The position numbers and the translations under genes were made by a program. Positions 17,260 through 26,220 of a DNA stretch of 64,000 nucleotides are shown piece by piece (positions within the stretch are counted from its first letter, which is position 1; every line of letters starts with the position of its first letter). Origin of the DNA: Paraburkholderia guartelaensis (lineage in GTDB: Bacteria > Pseudomonadota > Gammaproteobacteria > Burkholderiales > Burkholderiaceae); NCBI RefSeq assembly GCF_004353905.1, contig NZ_SMOD01000042.1, positions 1-64,000 on the forward strand, read 5' to 3'. Under the pieces are notes generated by a model. It searched no databases. It saw only the letters and a program-made list of their open reading frames with translations, and had not been told where the DNA came from.

Positions 17260-18537
17260 ATGAAGCTCGAATCGTACTGGCTCGATACTGCACCTGCGTT
17301 TGCCCGTGCGGTACCCAGCCCGGCCGTAGGCCGAACCGATGTTGTGATAGTCGGTGCGGGCTTTACCGGGTTGTCCGCGGCGCTCGCGCTCTCAAGGCAG
17401 GGGGCGTCCGTGACTGTGCTCGAGGCGGGCCGTGTCGTCGGTGAGGCGTCCGGCCGAAACGGGGGCCACTGCAACAGCGGACTCGCGCATGACTTCGCCG
17501 CGTTGGCCGGGCACATTGGCATCGCGAAGGCACGCGCGTTCTACCGGGCGTATGACGCCGCTGTCGACACCGTGGAGGCGGTCGTCGTGCAGGAGAACAT
17601 AGCCTGTGACTTCGTGCGCGGCGGAAAGTTGAAGCTGGCGGCCAAGCCTGAACACTACGACAAGCTTGCGCGTGCGTGCGATCTGCTTCGCCGAGAGGTT
17701 GATCCGCACGTCGAGATGGTGCCGCAGTCGGCTCTCCATTCAGAGGTCAGTTCCGATCGTTTTTTCGGCGGTATGCTGCAAAAGACTAGTGCGCAGATGC
17801 ACATGGGCAAGTTCGGCGTTGGGCTCGCGCACGCCGCGGCGTTACACGGGGCGCGGATCTACGAACAAGCGCCGGTAACTCAACTCGAGCAACTCCCGGG
17901 CGGGACGTTCCGTGTCACAAGTTCGCGCGGTGTGATCGACGCAGGACAAGTGCTACTAGCGACGGGAAATTCTCGGACAGGGCCGTTCGGGTACTTCCGG
18001 CGGCGAATGATCTCTGTCGGCAGTTTCATCATCGCCACGGAGCCGCTCGACGAGGCCTTGCTCGGGCGGCTGATGCCGCACCGCCGGACGTATGCCACCA
18101 CGAAAAATATTGGCAACTACTTCCGCATCACGCCGGACAATCGCCTGCTGTTTGGGGGACGGGCGCGCTTCGCAATGTCCAATCCGCGCTCGGACGAAAA
18201 GAGCGGACTCATCCTGCGAGAGTCGATGGAAGCGACCTTCCCTGACCTGCGCGGTGTGGGCATTGATTACTGCTGGGGTGGGCTGGTTGATATGACCGCG
18301 GACCGCCTACCGCGCGCGGGCGAGCGTCGCGGAATGTACTACTCGGTCGGATATAGCGGACACGGTGTTCAGATGTCCGTGCATATGGGGCAGGTGATGG
18401 CCGAGGTGATGGGTGGCCGACCGGAGCGTAACCCCTGGCGCGACCTGGACTGGCCAGCGATCCCCGGCCATTTCGGCAAGCCGTGGTTCCTGCCTGTAAT
18501 AGGTGCTTACTATCGGTGGCAGGATTGGTTGCATTGA
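17260..18537 (+). CDS. FAD-dependent amine oxidoreductase, DAO/PuuB type (copy A, oxidase 1)
   Basis: A 425-residue flavoprotein of the D-amino-acid-oxidase superfamily. Dinucleotide-binding VVIVGAGFTGLSAALAL (~27-43), then VLEAGRVVGEASGRNGGHC, the RNGG motif also seen in gamma-glutamylputrescine oxidase PuuB; C-terminal GYSGHGVQMSVHMG forms the FAD-contacting end. ATG 17260 has GGGAGG upstream and aligns with MKLDSYWLDTAP of copy B. The N-terminal MKLESYWLDTAP is shared by many oxidases associated with amine importers. It should oxidise a C-N bond to an imine/aldehyde with release of ammonia or an amine. Located between the HAD gene and the importer genes. Confidence 0.88.
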   Translation: MKLESYWLDTAPAFARAVPSPAVGRTDVVIVGAGFTGLSAALALSRQGASVTVLEAGRVVGEASGRNGGHCNSGLAHDFAALAGHIGIAKARAFYRAYDAAVDTVEAVVVQENIACDFVRGGKLKLAAKPEHYDKLARACDLLRREVDPHVEMVPQSALHSEVSSDRFFGGMLQKTSAQMHMGKFGVGLAHAAALHGARIYEQAPVTQLEQLPGGTFRVTSSRGVIDAGQVLLATGNSRTGPFGYFRRRMISVGSFIIATEPLDEALLGRLMPHRRTYATTKNIGNYFRITPDNRLLFGGRARFAMSNPRSDEKSGLILRESMEATFPDLRGVGIDYCWGGLVDMTADRLPRAGERRGMYYSVGYSGHGVQMSVHMGQVMAEVMGGRPERNPWRDLDWPAIPGHFGKPWFLPVIGAYYRWQDWLH

Positions 18538-19203
18538 CTAGGGACGTTTCTCATCGGCCAACCCACGGTAGTAGCGGTTGCTGCCAGCAAAAGAATCGTC
18601 GCGGGGAGTGCGAGCGAAGGCATGAGCGAGATCGTGAAGGGCTTCGACTATACCGTGAAGAACGGCGAAGTGTTGGCCCTGATCGGCGCGTCAGGCTTGG
18701 GTAAGACCGCGCTCGAGCGGGTCGTGGTGGGGGCCGTCGAGCGACGAGGCGGCCTCGGCGCTCGACGCGGCCGCGGGCGAAGCAGTACTCGAACTACTGC
18801 GCGAACTGCGTCGAGAACTGGGATCACGGTGCGTGCGACGGTTTCGACGCCGTGGCGGCGATCTGTTCTCGGAAGTGCCGGGGGGGCGCTCCCTGCGACG
18901 AACGAATTCGGACCGTGAATATGGCCGGCGACGGAACAGTGGTCGGCCCCCGGGGCGTGCGGAAACGCCCATGTTTTCTGCCGATCGTCGGCACGTACCA
19001 TCAGATGGAGGATGTCTGATATTGCCATCGATCAGCGGAGCAGAGGTCGGGCTCGGCGAACGAGGCTCCGCCGGATCAGTGAATGTGATGGCTACGGTTT
19101 AGTCCAGGACGGACTTCGTCGAACCATGACCTTCAGTGAATCATCGAGCTAACCAGCCGTTAACTATTTTTGCCACCCTTGGCTTACATCGCGGAGAAGT
19201 GCA
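18538..19203. other. Gap with ABC ATPase remnant; absent from copy B
   Basis: This 666-bp interval in cluster A corresponds to only 58 bp in cluster B. Besides the ATPase remnant at 18590-18870 I see nothing else coding. The last 60 bp are likely the binding-protein promoter and leader (CGGAGAAG before ATG 19204). Confidence 0.6.
18590..18870 (+). pseudogene. Internally deleted ABC transporter ATPase remnant
   Basis: The frame IVAGSASEG...EIVKGFDYTVKNGEVLALIGASGLGKTA closely matches residues ~10-50 of the fused ATPase at 22778 (IVAGSVREGAIEIVKG, Walker A GESGSGKTT). Immediately afterwards the homology jumps, in another frame, to ALDAAAGEAVLELLRELRRELG, which corresponds to SALDTVVG...LLVELRRELG after the second Walker B. 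The central ~450 residues are thus missing and the reading frame is broken. Walker A itself has decayed (GASGLGKTA). It is a scar of a third copy of the fused ATPase gene, probably left by recombination between paralogous clusters. Confidence 0.72.
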
Positions 19204-20823
19204 ATGAAAAAGGACACCTCACAGTACGGTGCCGTTGCGTCCGAGACCACGCTCGACCAGTTGTCAGCGAAGGGTGCTTCGCGCCGCGACGCGCTGCGTG
19301 CACTCGTCGCTGCCAGCCTCGCGAGCGTGACGGGCGGTGGTCTGCTCGTCACCAGCATGGCAGCCCACGCGCAAGCGACCCCGAAGCAGGGCGGCAAGAT
19401 CCGCGTGGCCACCCAATCGTCGTCGACAGCCGATACGCTCGATCCGGCGAAAGGCGCGCTTGCGACGGACTACGTGCGCTGCAACATGATCTACAACGGT
19501 TTGACCGAACTCGATTCGCACTTGGGCGCGACCATGGCGCTCGCCTCGTCGGTCGATACGCAAGATGCGAAGGTGTGGGTCGCGAAGCTGCGCTCGGGCG
19601 TGCAATTTCACGACGGCAAAGCATTGACGCCAGCCGACGTGGTCTATTCGCTGATGCGCCACAAGGACCCGGCCACTGCATCGAAGGCCAAGACGCTCGC
19701 CGATCAGATCAGCGACGTCAAAGCAACCGGACCGAACGAAGTAACCATCACGCTGTCGGGGCCGAACGCCGACTTCCCGGCCATCCTCGCCGACGCGCAT
19801 TTCCTCATCGTCAAGGATGGCACAAAGGATTTCACGAAAACGGCCGTGGGCACCGGCCCGTTCAGGCTCAAGGAATTCACGCCGGGTGTGCATACGGTCG
19901 TCTTCAAGAACGAGCACTATTGGAAGCCTGGCCTGCCGCACTTGGATGAGATCGAACTCATCGGCATCAGCGACGAAGCGGCTCGCGTCAATGCGTTGCT
20001 CTCGGGCGACGTGCAGCTCATCAACCAGGTGAGCCCGCAGTCGACCGGCCGCATCAAAGGTACACCCGGCTTTGTGGTGCTCGAGACGAAGACGGGGCAA
20101 TACACTGACCTCATCATGCGCAACGATGGCGGCATCGCGGGCAACCAGGACTTCCGCCTCGGGCTCATGCATCTGCAGAACCGCGAGCAGATGCGCCAGG
20201 CCGTCTTCCAGGGTTACGGTGCGATCGGCAACGATCAGCCGATCGATCCGACCAACAAGTACTATTTCGCCGGCTTGCCGCAACGCAAGTTCGATCCGGA
20301 CAAGGCGAAGTTCTACTTCAAGAAGGCGAACCTTGGGAGCACGCCGTTGCAGGTGTTCGCCTCGCCGGCCGCCCTCGGCTCGGTCGATATGGCGATGCTG
20401 CTGCAACAAGCCGCGCCGCAAGCGGGCCTCAATCTGCAGGTGATGCGAGTTCCCGCCGACGGCTATTGGTCTAACCATTGGATGAAGCATCCGCTCAGCT
20501 ACGGCAACATCAACGCCCGGCCGACCGCCGACATGCTCTTCACGCAATTCTTCGAGTCCAGCGCGCCCTGGAACGAAGCGAACTGGAAGGACCCGCAATT
20601 CGACCAGATGCTGCTCGCGGCGCGCAGCGAGCCTGATGAAGCCAGGCGCAAGAAGATCTATGGCGACATGCAAGTGCTCGTGCATGAGAAGGGCGGTATC
20701 GGCATCCCGATGTTCCTGAGCTCTCTCGATGCGCACACGTCCAATCTGCAAGGTCTCGGATCGATCCCGCTGATGGGGTTGATGGGCGGCATGTTCGCCG
20801 AGCACGTGTGGCTCGAGGCTTGA
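19204..20823 (+). CDS. Peptide/nickel-type (family 5) ABC substrate-binding protein (copy A)
   Basis: A 539-residue periplasmic binding protein of SBP family 5 (DppA/OppA/GsiB type). The N-terminus has a twin-arginine-like leader (GASRRDALRALVAASL ... AHAQA), then KQGGKIRVATQSSSTADTLDPA, TDYVRCNMIYNGLTE and the family block GVQFHDGKALTPADVVYS. It binds the solute and delivers it to the permeases encoded downstream. A CCGGTGTC hairpin follows the stop, consistent with higher expression of the binding protein than of the permeases. Copy B (56995) is highly similar. Family 5 ligands include peptides, opines and other amino-acid conjugates; the ligand here is unknown. Confidence 0.9.
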   Translation: MKKDTSQYGAVASETTLDQLSAKGASRRDALRALVAASLASVTGGGLLVTSMAAHAQATPKQGGKIRVATQSSSTADTLDPAKGALATDYVRCNMIYNGLTELDSHLGATMALASSVDTQDAKVWVAKLRSGVQFHDGKALTPADVVYSLMRHKDPATASKAKTLADQISDVKATGPNEVTITLSGPNADFPAILADAHFLIVKDGTKDFTKTAVGTGPFRLKEFTPGVHTVVFKNEHYWKPGLPHLDEIELIGISDEAARVNALLSGDVQLINQVSPQSTGRIKGTPGFVVLETKTGQYTDLIMRNDGGIAGNQDFRLGLMHLQNREQMRQAVFQGYGAIGNDQPIDPTNKYYFAGLPQRKFDPDKAKFYFKKANLGSTPLQVFASPAALGSVDMAMLLQQAAPQAGLNLQVMRVPADGYWSNHWMKHPLSYGNINARPTADMLFTQFFESSAPWNEANWKDPQFDQMLLAARSEPDEARRKKIYGDMQVLVHEKGGIGIPMFLSSLDAHTSNLQGLGSIPLMGLMGGMFAEHVWLEA

Positions 20824-20835
20824 TCGAAGCACGCG

Positions 20836-20870
20836 CCGGTGTCTGGATGACAAGTTCCTTCGGACACCGG
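20836..20870 (+). other. Stem-loop between binding-protein and permease genes (copy A)
   Basis: CCGGTGTC (20836-20843) pairs perfectly with GACACCGG (20863-20870). There is no T run. Such hairpins after binding-protein genes commonly stabilise the upstream message. An unrelated-sequence hairpin is at the same place in cluster B. Confidence 0.5.
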
Positions 20871-20913
20871 TGAGGAAACAGGACGCAAAGCTTGACCGAG
20901 GAGACGAACGCCC

Positions 20914-21870
20914 ATGAAACGACAAGCCTATAGGCTCATCGCCAGCCGCGTGGGGCTGGTGTTGCTGACGTTGCTGATCGTCTCGGCCATCGTGTTCGCG
21001 ATGACCGGCCTGCTGCCCGGCGATGCTGCGCAAGAGGCGCTCGGCCAGGCCGCCACGCCTGAAGCCGTCGCCGCCTTGCGGCATCAATTCGGCCTCGATC
21101 AACCGGCGCTACAGCGCTATCTGCAGTGGCTCTTTCATATCGTCAGGGGAGACTTCGGCATGTCGCTGGCGAACAGTCTGCCCGTGAGCGCACTCATTGA
21201 AACCCGCTTGCCGAATTCGTTGATGCTGGCCGGATTGACGACAGTCGTGGCGGTGCCGATCGCACTCACTGTCGGGATTGCGTCGGCGATGTATCGCGGC
21301 TCGTGGCTCGATCGCGCCTTGAACCTCTTGACGCTGTCGACGGTGGCCGTCCCCGAGTTCCTCGTCGCGACCATCGCCGTGTTGATCTTCGCCGTCAATC
21401 TTCATTGGTTGCCTGCGCTGTCGTATCTGTCGTCGGTGTCTTCGTTCGGCGATCTGGTGCGCATCTACGCCATGCCCGTGATGACGCTGTGCTGCGTTTT
21501 GATCGCGCAGATGGCGCGCATGACGCGAGCGGCGGTACTCGACCAGCTCAATTCGGGCTATGTCGAAATGGCGACCTTGAAGGGGGCGTCACAGGTGCGC
21601 ATCGTCCTGCGCCACGTGCTGCCCAACGCGATCGGTCCGATCGCCAACGCCGTGGCACTGAGCTTGTCCTACCTGTTCGGCGGCGTCGTCATCGTCGAAT
21701 CGATTTTCAACTACCCTGGACTCGCGAGCCTGATGGTGGACGCGGTGACCAACCGCGACATGCCACTCGTTCAGGGCTGCGTCATGGTGTTTTGCGCAGC
21801 ATATCTCGCACTCGTATTGATGGCCGACGTATGTCAGATCATTTCCAATCCGAGGCTTCGTCAACGATGA
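20914..21870 (+). CDS. ABC permease, DppB type (copy A)
   Basis: A 318-residue inner-membrane permease with about six transmembrane segments. The first segment is LVLLTLLIVSAIVFAMTG followed by LLPGDAAQEALGQAATPEAV, typical of DppB/OppB. The cytoplasmic EAA-like loop, YVEMATLKGASQVRIVLRH, contacts the ATPase. ATG 20914 aligns with the start of copy B. Its last four bases (ATGA) overlap the start of the next permease gene, so translation is coupled. It forms the membrane channel with the product of 21867-22781. Confidence 0.93.
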   Translation: MKRQAYRLIASRVGLVLLTLLIVSAIVFAMTGLLPGDAAQEALGQAATPEAVAALRHQFGLDQPALQRYLQWLFHIVRGDFGMSLANSLPVSALIETRLPNSLMLAGLTTVVAVPIALTVGIASAMYRGSWLDRALNLLTLSTVAVPEFLVATIAVLIFAVNLHWLPALSYLSSVSSFGDLVRIYAMPVMTLCCVLIAQMARMTRAAVLDQLNSGYVEMATLKGASQVRIVLRHVLPNAIGPIANAVALSLSYLFGGVVIVESIFNYPGLASLMVDAVTNRDMPLVQGCVMVFCAAYLALVLMADVCQIISNPRLRQR

Positions 21871-22781
21871 ATCGCCCCGCTCGATCCTCGATTCCGCATC
21901 CCGGCACCCAGATCTGCGACGAGGCGGCGCCTGAAGCGGTCAAGCGTTCGCGCCGCGCGCCACGGGGCCGTATGTCGTGGTTCGGCAGAATCGGTTTCGC
22001 GCTCGTCGGCTTCTGGCTGTTGATGGCCGTTTTCGGGCCGATGCTCGCCCCCTATAAGGAAGGGGCGCTCGCCTCGCCGTTCAGTTTCGCGAGCTATGGC
22101 TGGGCGCATCCGTTCGGCACCGACTATCTGGGCCGCGACATGCTGAGCCGCATCCTGATCGGTGCGCGCTACACCGTTGGGCTCGCCCTCGGGGCGGCGG
22201 TGCTGGCGAGCGGTATCGGCACCTGCCTGGGTCTCGTGGCTGCCGTTTCCGCTCGTTGGGTGGACGAAGCCATGAGCCGCTTCTTCGACGCATTGATCTC
22301 AATCCCCAGCAAGGTGCTGGCGCTGGTCGCCATCGCGGCGTTCGGATCATCGATTCCCATGCTGACGATGATCGCGGCGGTGGCGTACATCCCGGGCGCA
22401 TTTCGCATCTCGCGTTCGCTCGCGGTCAATTTGATGACGCTTGAATACGTGCTCGTCGCGCGAGCGCGCGGCGAGCGGCTGTTTTATATCGCACGGGCCG
22501 AAGTGCTGCCTAACATGATCCATCCCGTGCTGGCTGATTTCGGTCTGCGCTTCGTCTTCATCGTACTGTTGTTGAGCGGTTTGAGCTTCCTTGGCCTCGG
22601 CGTGCAACCGCCGAACGCGGATTGGGGCTCGCTCGTGCGGGAGAACATCGGTGGCCTGTCGCAAGCGGCGCCCGCCGTGCTGATGCCGTCGATCGCCATC
22701 GCGACGCTCACGGTCGGGATGAATCTGCTGATCGACAGCTTGCGCCGCCATGCGGGCTTCGGCCAGGGAGGCCAGAAATGA
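21867..22781 (+). CDS. ABC permease, DppC type (copy A)
   Basis: A 304-residue second permease subunit: N-terminal cytoplasmic tail, FALVGFWLLMAVFGPMLAPY as first membrane segment, HPFGTDYLGRDMLSRI (the DppC/OppC G-T-D-x-x-G-R-D motif), and the EAA loop YVLVARARGERLFYIARAEVLPN. The N-terminal tail differs from copy B (304 versus 319 residues) while the membrane part is strongly conserved. ATG overlaps the upstream stop by 4 bases and the stop overlaps the ATPase start by 4 bases, giving a strictly coupled operon. Confidence 0.93.
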   Translation: MNRPARSSIPHPGTQICDEAAPEAVKRSRRAPRGRMSWFGRIGFALVGFWLLMAVFGPMLAPYKEGALASPFSFASYGWAHPFGTDYLGRDMLSRILIGARYTVGLALGAAVLASGIGTCLGLVAAVSARWVDEAMSRFFDALISIPSKVLALVAIAAFGSSIPMLTMIAAVAYIPGAFRISRSLAVNLMTLEYVLVARARGERLFYIARAEVLPNMIHPVLADFGLRFVFIVLLLSGLSFLGLGVQPPNADWGSLVRENIGGLSQAAPAVLMPSIAIATLTVGMNLLIDSLRRHAGFGQGGQK

Positions 22782-24613
22782 GCGACGTGATGATCGAAGT
22801 GAAAGGCTTGTACATCGTCGCTGGCAGCGTGCGCGAAGGCGCGATCGAGATCGTGAAGGGCGTCGACTTCACCGTGAAGAAGGGAGAGGTGCTCGCGTTG
22901 ATTGGCGAGTCAGGCTCGGGCAAGACGACGATTGCGCTATCGCTGCTGGGGCACGCGCGAGGCGGCTGTTCTATTGTTGGCGGCTCGGTGAAAATCGGCG
23001 GCGTCGAAGTGCTGTCACTCGATGCAGCCGGACGTCGCGGGTTGCGCGCGCGCACGGTCGCTTACGTCGCACAGAGCGCGTCGGCGGGTTTCAACCCCGC
23101 GCGCACGATCATGGACCAGGTGACCGAGCCTGCGCTGCTGCACAGGTTGATGACGCCTGCCGCGGCCCGCGAGAAGGCCGTAGGACTGTTCCGGTCGCTC
23201 GCGCTGCCTGCGCCGGAAACGATCGGCTCGCGCTATCCGCATCAGGTGTCGGGCGGACAGTTGCAGCGGCTGATGGCGGCGATGGCGCTGATTACCGATC
23301 CCGCCGTCGTCGTTTTCGACGAACCGACGACCGCGCTTGACGTCACGACACAGATCGAAGTGCTCGCCGCGTTCAAGAAGGTGATCCGCGAACTGGGCAC
23401 CACGGCCGTCTATGTGTCGCACGATCTTGCCGTCGTCGCGCAGATGGCAGACCGTATTGTTGTGCTCAACGGCGGTACCGTGCGCGAAAACGGCACGACC
23501 GGGCAGGTACTCGATATGCCGGCTGATGACTATACGCGGCAACTACTCGCGGCGACACGCCGTTCAGAGCCGGAGCTCGCGATCGCGGACACAGATTCGC
23601 TGCCACCGCTGCTCGAGGTCCGCAATCTGAACGCCGGGTACGGACGGATCGACGCGAACGGCGTACCTGCCGTGTGCGTGCTCGACAACGTGAACCTGAG
23701 GATCGCGCGCGGCAGCGCACTCGGTGTGATCGGCGAATCGGGGTCAGGCAAGACGACGCTCGCGCGCGTAGTGGCGGGACTGGTGGATCGTGCCCGGGGC
23801 GACGTGCTACTCGACGGCAAGCCACTGCCCGCGAAACTTTCCGCGCGCACGCCCGATCAGTACCGCCGCGTGCAGATCGTGTTCCAGAATGCCGACACAG
23901 CACTCAATCCGAGGCACACGATCGCCGACATCCTCGCTCGGCCGATGAACTTCTATCACGGCCTGCGCGGCGCGGCGGCACAGAAGCGCATGTTCGAACT
24001 GCTGGATCTGGTGAAGCTGCCGGCGTCTATTGCCGGGCGTCAGCCGGGCGGTCTGTCGGGTGGCCAGAAGCAGCGCGTGAACCTGGCACGTGCGCTTGCG
24101 GCTGACCCTGCGCTGATTCTCTGCGACGAAGTGACCTCCGCACTGGACACCGTAGTTGGTACGGCGATTCTTGACCTGCTCGTGGAGCTGCGGCGCGAAC
24201 TGGGTGTGTCATACATGTTCATCAGCCATGATATTTCGACGGTGCGGGCGATCTGCGATGACGTAATGGTGCTCTACGCCGGTCAATGCGTCGAAGCCGG
24301 CCAGCGCGATGTACTGGCCGCACCGCCGCATCACCCGTACACGGGGCTACTGGTCGATTCAGTGCCCGCACTGCGCCCAGGCTGGCTCGACGCGCGGCGC
24401 GCGCTCACAGGGACCGCATTGCCTTCGATAGGGCCCGTTAGCGACTCCACTGAACTGTGCAGTTTTCGGGCGCGTTGTCCGGTCCGCATAGACGGCAAGT
24501 GCAACGTTACGCCTCCCTCTGTCAGGAAGCTGCCCTCGGGCGCCGTGATCCTGTGCCACCACTCCGCTACGGAACTCGAGCTCGCACAGAAAACCAATCC
24601 GGTGACGGCATGA
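22778..24613 (+). CDS. Fused double ABC ATPase, DppD-DppF type (copy A)
   Basis: A 611-residue protein with two complete ATPase domains in one chain. Domain 1 (~1-265): Walker A GESGSGKTT, signature SGGQLQRLM, Walker B VVFDEPTTALD. Domain 2 (~280-560): Walker A GESGSGKTT, signature LSGGQKQRV, Walker B LILCDEVTSALD, switch SHDIS. The C-terminus has the Cys-containing CSFRARCPVRIDGKC motif of OppD/DppF proteins, sometimes linked to a 4Fe-4S cluster. It powers the importer formed by the two permeases. The fusion replaces the usual separate DppD and DppF genes. ATG overlaps the upstream stop (ATGA). Confidence 0.93.
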   Translation: MSDVMIEVKGLYIVAGSVREGAIEIVKGVDFTVKKGEVLALIGESGSGKTTIALSLLGHARGGCSIVGGSVKIGGVEVLSLDAAGRRGLRARTVAYVAQSASAGFNPARTIMDQVTEPALLHRLMTPAAAREKAVGLFRSLALPAPETIGSRYPHQVSGGQLQRLMAAMALITDPAVVVFDEPTTALDVTTQIEVLAAFKKVIRELGTTAVYVSHDLAVVAQMADRIVVLNGGTVRENGTTGQVLDMPADDYTRQLLAATRRSEPELAIADTDSLPPLLEVRNLNAGYGRIDANGVPAVCVLDNVNLRIARGSALGVIGESGSGKTTLARVVAGLVDRARGDVLLDGKPLPAKLSARTPDQYRRVQIVFQNADTALNPRHTIADILARPMNFYHGLRGAAAQKRMFELLDLVKLPASIAGRQPGGLSGGQKQRVNLARALAADPALILCDEVTSALDTVVGTAILDLLVELRRELGVSYMFISHDISTVRAICDDVMVLYAGQCVEAGQRDVLAAPPHHPYTGLLVDSVPALRPGWLDARRALTGTALPSIGPVSDSTELCSFRARCPVRIDGKCNVTPPSVRKLPSGAVILCHHSATELELAQKTNPVTA

Positions 24614-24786
24614 GCACTCATGCCGCATGCGCGGCGGAGAGCGAGCGCACCACCCGGATTGCGTGGATGGACGCCCCGTCGACGTCTCCTGAGGCGGCAC
24701 GTTGCTGTTTGGGCGTCTGAAGGCGGGATACGGATTTCGAGTCCGGCGAGAGCTGTCGTCCGCGAGATTCACTCGAAGGATGTGCT

Positions 24787-24803
24787 GTTCTGGATTCCAG
24801 AAC
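24787..24803. promoter_or_regulatory. 17-bp palindromic operator candidate
   Basis: GTTCTGGA-T-TCCAGAAC is a perfect inverted repeat with a single central base, eight bases before the conserved 64-bp box. Size and symmetry fit a dimeric regulator site. It has no counterpart upstream of cluster B's box. Confidence 0.45.
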
Positions 24804-24810
24804 AACTGGA

Positions 24811-24874
24811 TTGTGCTTTTTTACCGCTCAAATCAGTGCCCGCGAGACTTTTTACACTGGTTAAATGCTCGATA
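24811..24874 (+). promoter_or_regulatory. Conserved 64-bp promoter box (copy 1)
   Basis: Ungapped alignment with 54817-54880 gives 51 identical bases of 64, including TTGTGCTTTT at the left end, CTCAAATCAG in the middle and CTGGTTAAAT near the right end. In both places it is followed within 60-200 bp by the start of a cluster gene. It probably contains a promoter plus regulator site. Confidence 0.5.
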
Positions 24875-25071
24875 CGGGAGGCTTGGTAGGACAGGATCGG
24901 ACTCTAGCCACTTGACTAAAGTTTCTACGATAAGACTTTTCCATGGTCGACTTCGATGGGCAAGTACATTGAATTCCTAACTGATCATATGCATCGAGGC
25001 CCGCGCGGCCAGCAGCTCAATACTGCATTCCCTTCTTTCAGTCGATAATTGCGCAATGCGCAGGAGCAAAA

Positions 25072-25806
25072 ATGACCGCGGCTTTTGTGCTGCACCGCGC
25101 CGACGGTGCGCCACTTTCAACCTCTTTCCGCAGGGCGGCGTTCGGAACTGACGACCCTTTTGGCCGAATTCGCGAGATCGCGTGGGAAGGATCCGACTCG
25201 ATGAGCGCAGGTCGGGCATGCTTCATTGGTGAGGTCAGCGTCCCGAGTTTTCCCCACATTGAAACGATTGTCGTGGTGGACGGACAGCTCACTCTCGAAA
25301 CGGTCGGGAAGCCGCCGTTGGTGCTCGGTCCGGGAGCGGGCGCCGTCGTCGGTTGCGGTACCGCGCTTCGCATGAGCGCGGAATCTCGCACGCGTTTTGT
25401 GTTCTGCGCCGCCGCTTGCAAGCGGCCGACGAAGACTGGGCTCACCGCGTTACGCGCCGACGCCGATTTCAAGCCAACGGCAACCCTGCCGGCGGACGTG
25501 CTGCTGGGGCCGGCTCCCGAATGCCGCAGCGACAATGTCTTCACCGAGGACGACGTGGAGTATAAGGCGGGCACGTGGGATTCGACGCCCTACCACCGGA
25601 TTGTCCGCCCGCATCGCATGAACGAATTCATGCATCTCCTGGCCGGCGGCGTGCGGTTCGCGGCGCCCGACGGCAGCGTGCTGTCGATGGGCGCTGGCGA
25701 CGCGCTTTTCGTGCCCGAGGGCGCGCCGATCGGGTGGGAAAGCAGCGAGCGGGTGGCGAAGTTCTACGTTGTTCAAAGCGTCCACGCTTCAACAGACCGA
25801 GATTAG
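25072..25806 (+). CDS. Two-domain cupin (bicupin) protein (copy A)
   Basis: A 244-residue protein with two small beta-barrel cupin domains. N-terminal domain ~50-115 (FPHIETIVVVDGQLTLE ... LGPGAGAVVG) and C-terminal domain ~175-235 (HRMNEFMHLLAGGVRFAAPDG ... GDALFVPEGAPIGWES). It resembles DUF861/(S)-ureidoglycine aminohydrolase-like bicupins, which may be enzymes or ligand-binding proteins; metal-binding His/Glu sets are incomplete in the first domain (HIET) and partial in the second. ATG 25072 follows GGAG. The stop is 2 bp from the FAD oxidase gene. Copy B has the same length and nearly identical second half. Confidence 0.75.
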   Translation: MTAAFVLHRADGAPLSTSFRRAAFGTDDPFGRIREIAWEGSDSMSAGRACFIGEVSVPSFPHIETIVVVDGQLTLETVGKPPLVLGPGAGAVVGCGTALRMSAESRTRFVFCAAACKRPTKTGLTALRADADFKPTATLPADVLLGPAPECRSDNVFTEDDVEYKAGTWDSTPYHRIVRPHRMNEFMHLLAGGVRFAAPDGSVLSMGAGDALFVPEGAPIGWESSERVAKFYVVQSVHASTDRD

Positions 25807-26220
25807 TCATGTCCCCTCCGCTGAACCACATCCAAACTTCGCCCACGTTGCCGGCCGCCGCTGACGTGGTCGTGATCGGGGGCGGCATCATCGGCGTCTT
25901 TGCCGCCTACTACCTGGCCCGGCGCGGGGTTTCAGTCGCCCTTGTCGAGAAGGGGAGGATCGGCGCCGAACAGTCGAGCCGCAATTGGGGCTGGTGCCGG
26001 CAGCAGAACCGCGACGCTCGCGAATTGCCGATGGCGAGCAAAAGCTTGGATCTGTGGGAACGATTTGCCGCCGAAACGGGCGAAGACACGGGCTTTCATC
26101 GCTGCGGGCTGTTGTATCTCAGTAATGACGAGGCCGAGCTGTCTCGCTGGTCCAGTTGGGGCGACTTTGCGAAGACCGCCGGGGTGACAACGTACTTGCT
26201 CGATAGCCGGCAAGCTACCC
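25310..26220 (+). repeat. Near-identical tract shared with 62875-63785
   Basis: From about the middle of the bicupin gene to about one third of the oxidase 2 gene the two copies differ at only a few percent of positions by eye; the ~230 bp before and the region after differ much more. Long blocks such as 25570-25720 are identical with 63134-63284. The sharp edges suggest gene conversion between clusters A and B. Confidence 0.75.

Larger units (their letters stand above)
24614..25071. other. Intergenic control region before the bicupin gene (copy A)
   Basis: A 458-bp gap. An ATGA overlap at 24610 could start a 36-codon ORF (MSTHAACAAESERTT...) ending at 24720, with no recognisable family. The rest carries a 17-bp palindrome (24787-24803) and a 64-bp box (24811-24874) that also lies upstream of the HAD gene of cluster B. 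This looks like a promoter dividing cluster A into importer and bicupin/oxidase transcripts. Confidence 0.55.

Noticed and set aside
19264..21102. 612-codon open frame antisense to the binding protein and permease genes
   Set aside because: Lies exactly opposite real genes, has His/Arg-rich composition and no family motif; an artefact of high-GC codon bias. The same applies to long antisense frames at 60311-62203 and 53130-54428 and to 47285-48799 opposite ttuC/gabD.
24610..24720. Small ORF coupled to the fused ATPase stop (and its counterpart at 62395-62511)
   Set aside because: Both begin at an ATGA overlap but their sequences are not clearly related and match no family; not called as genes.
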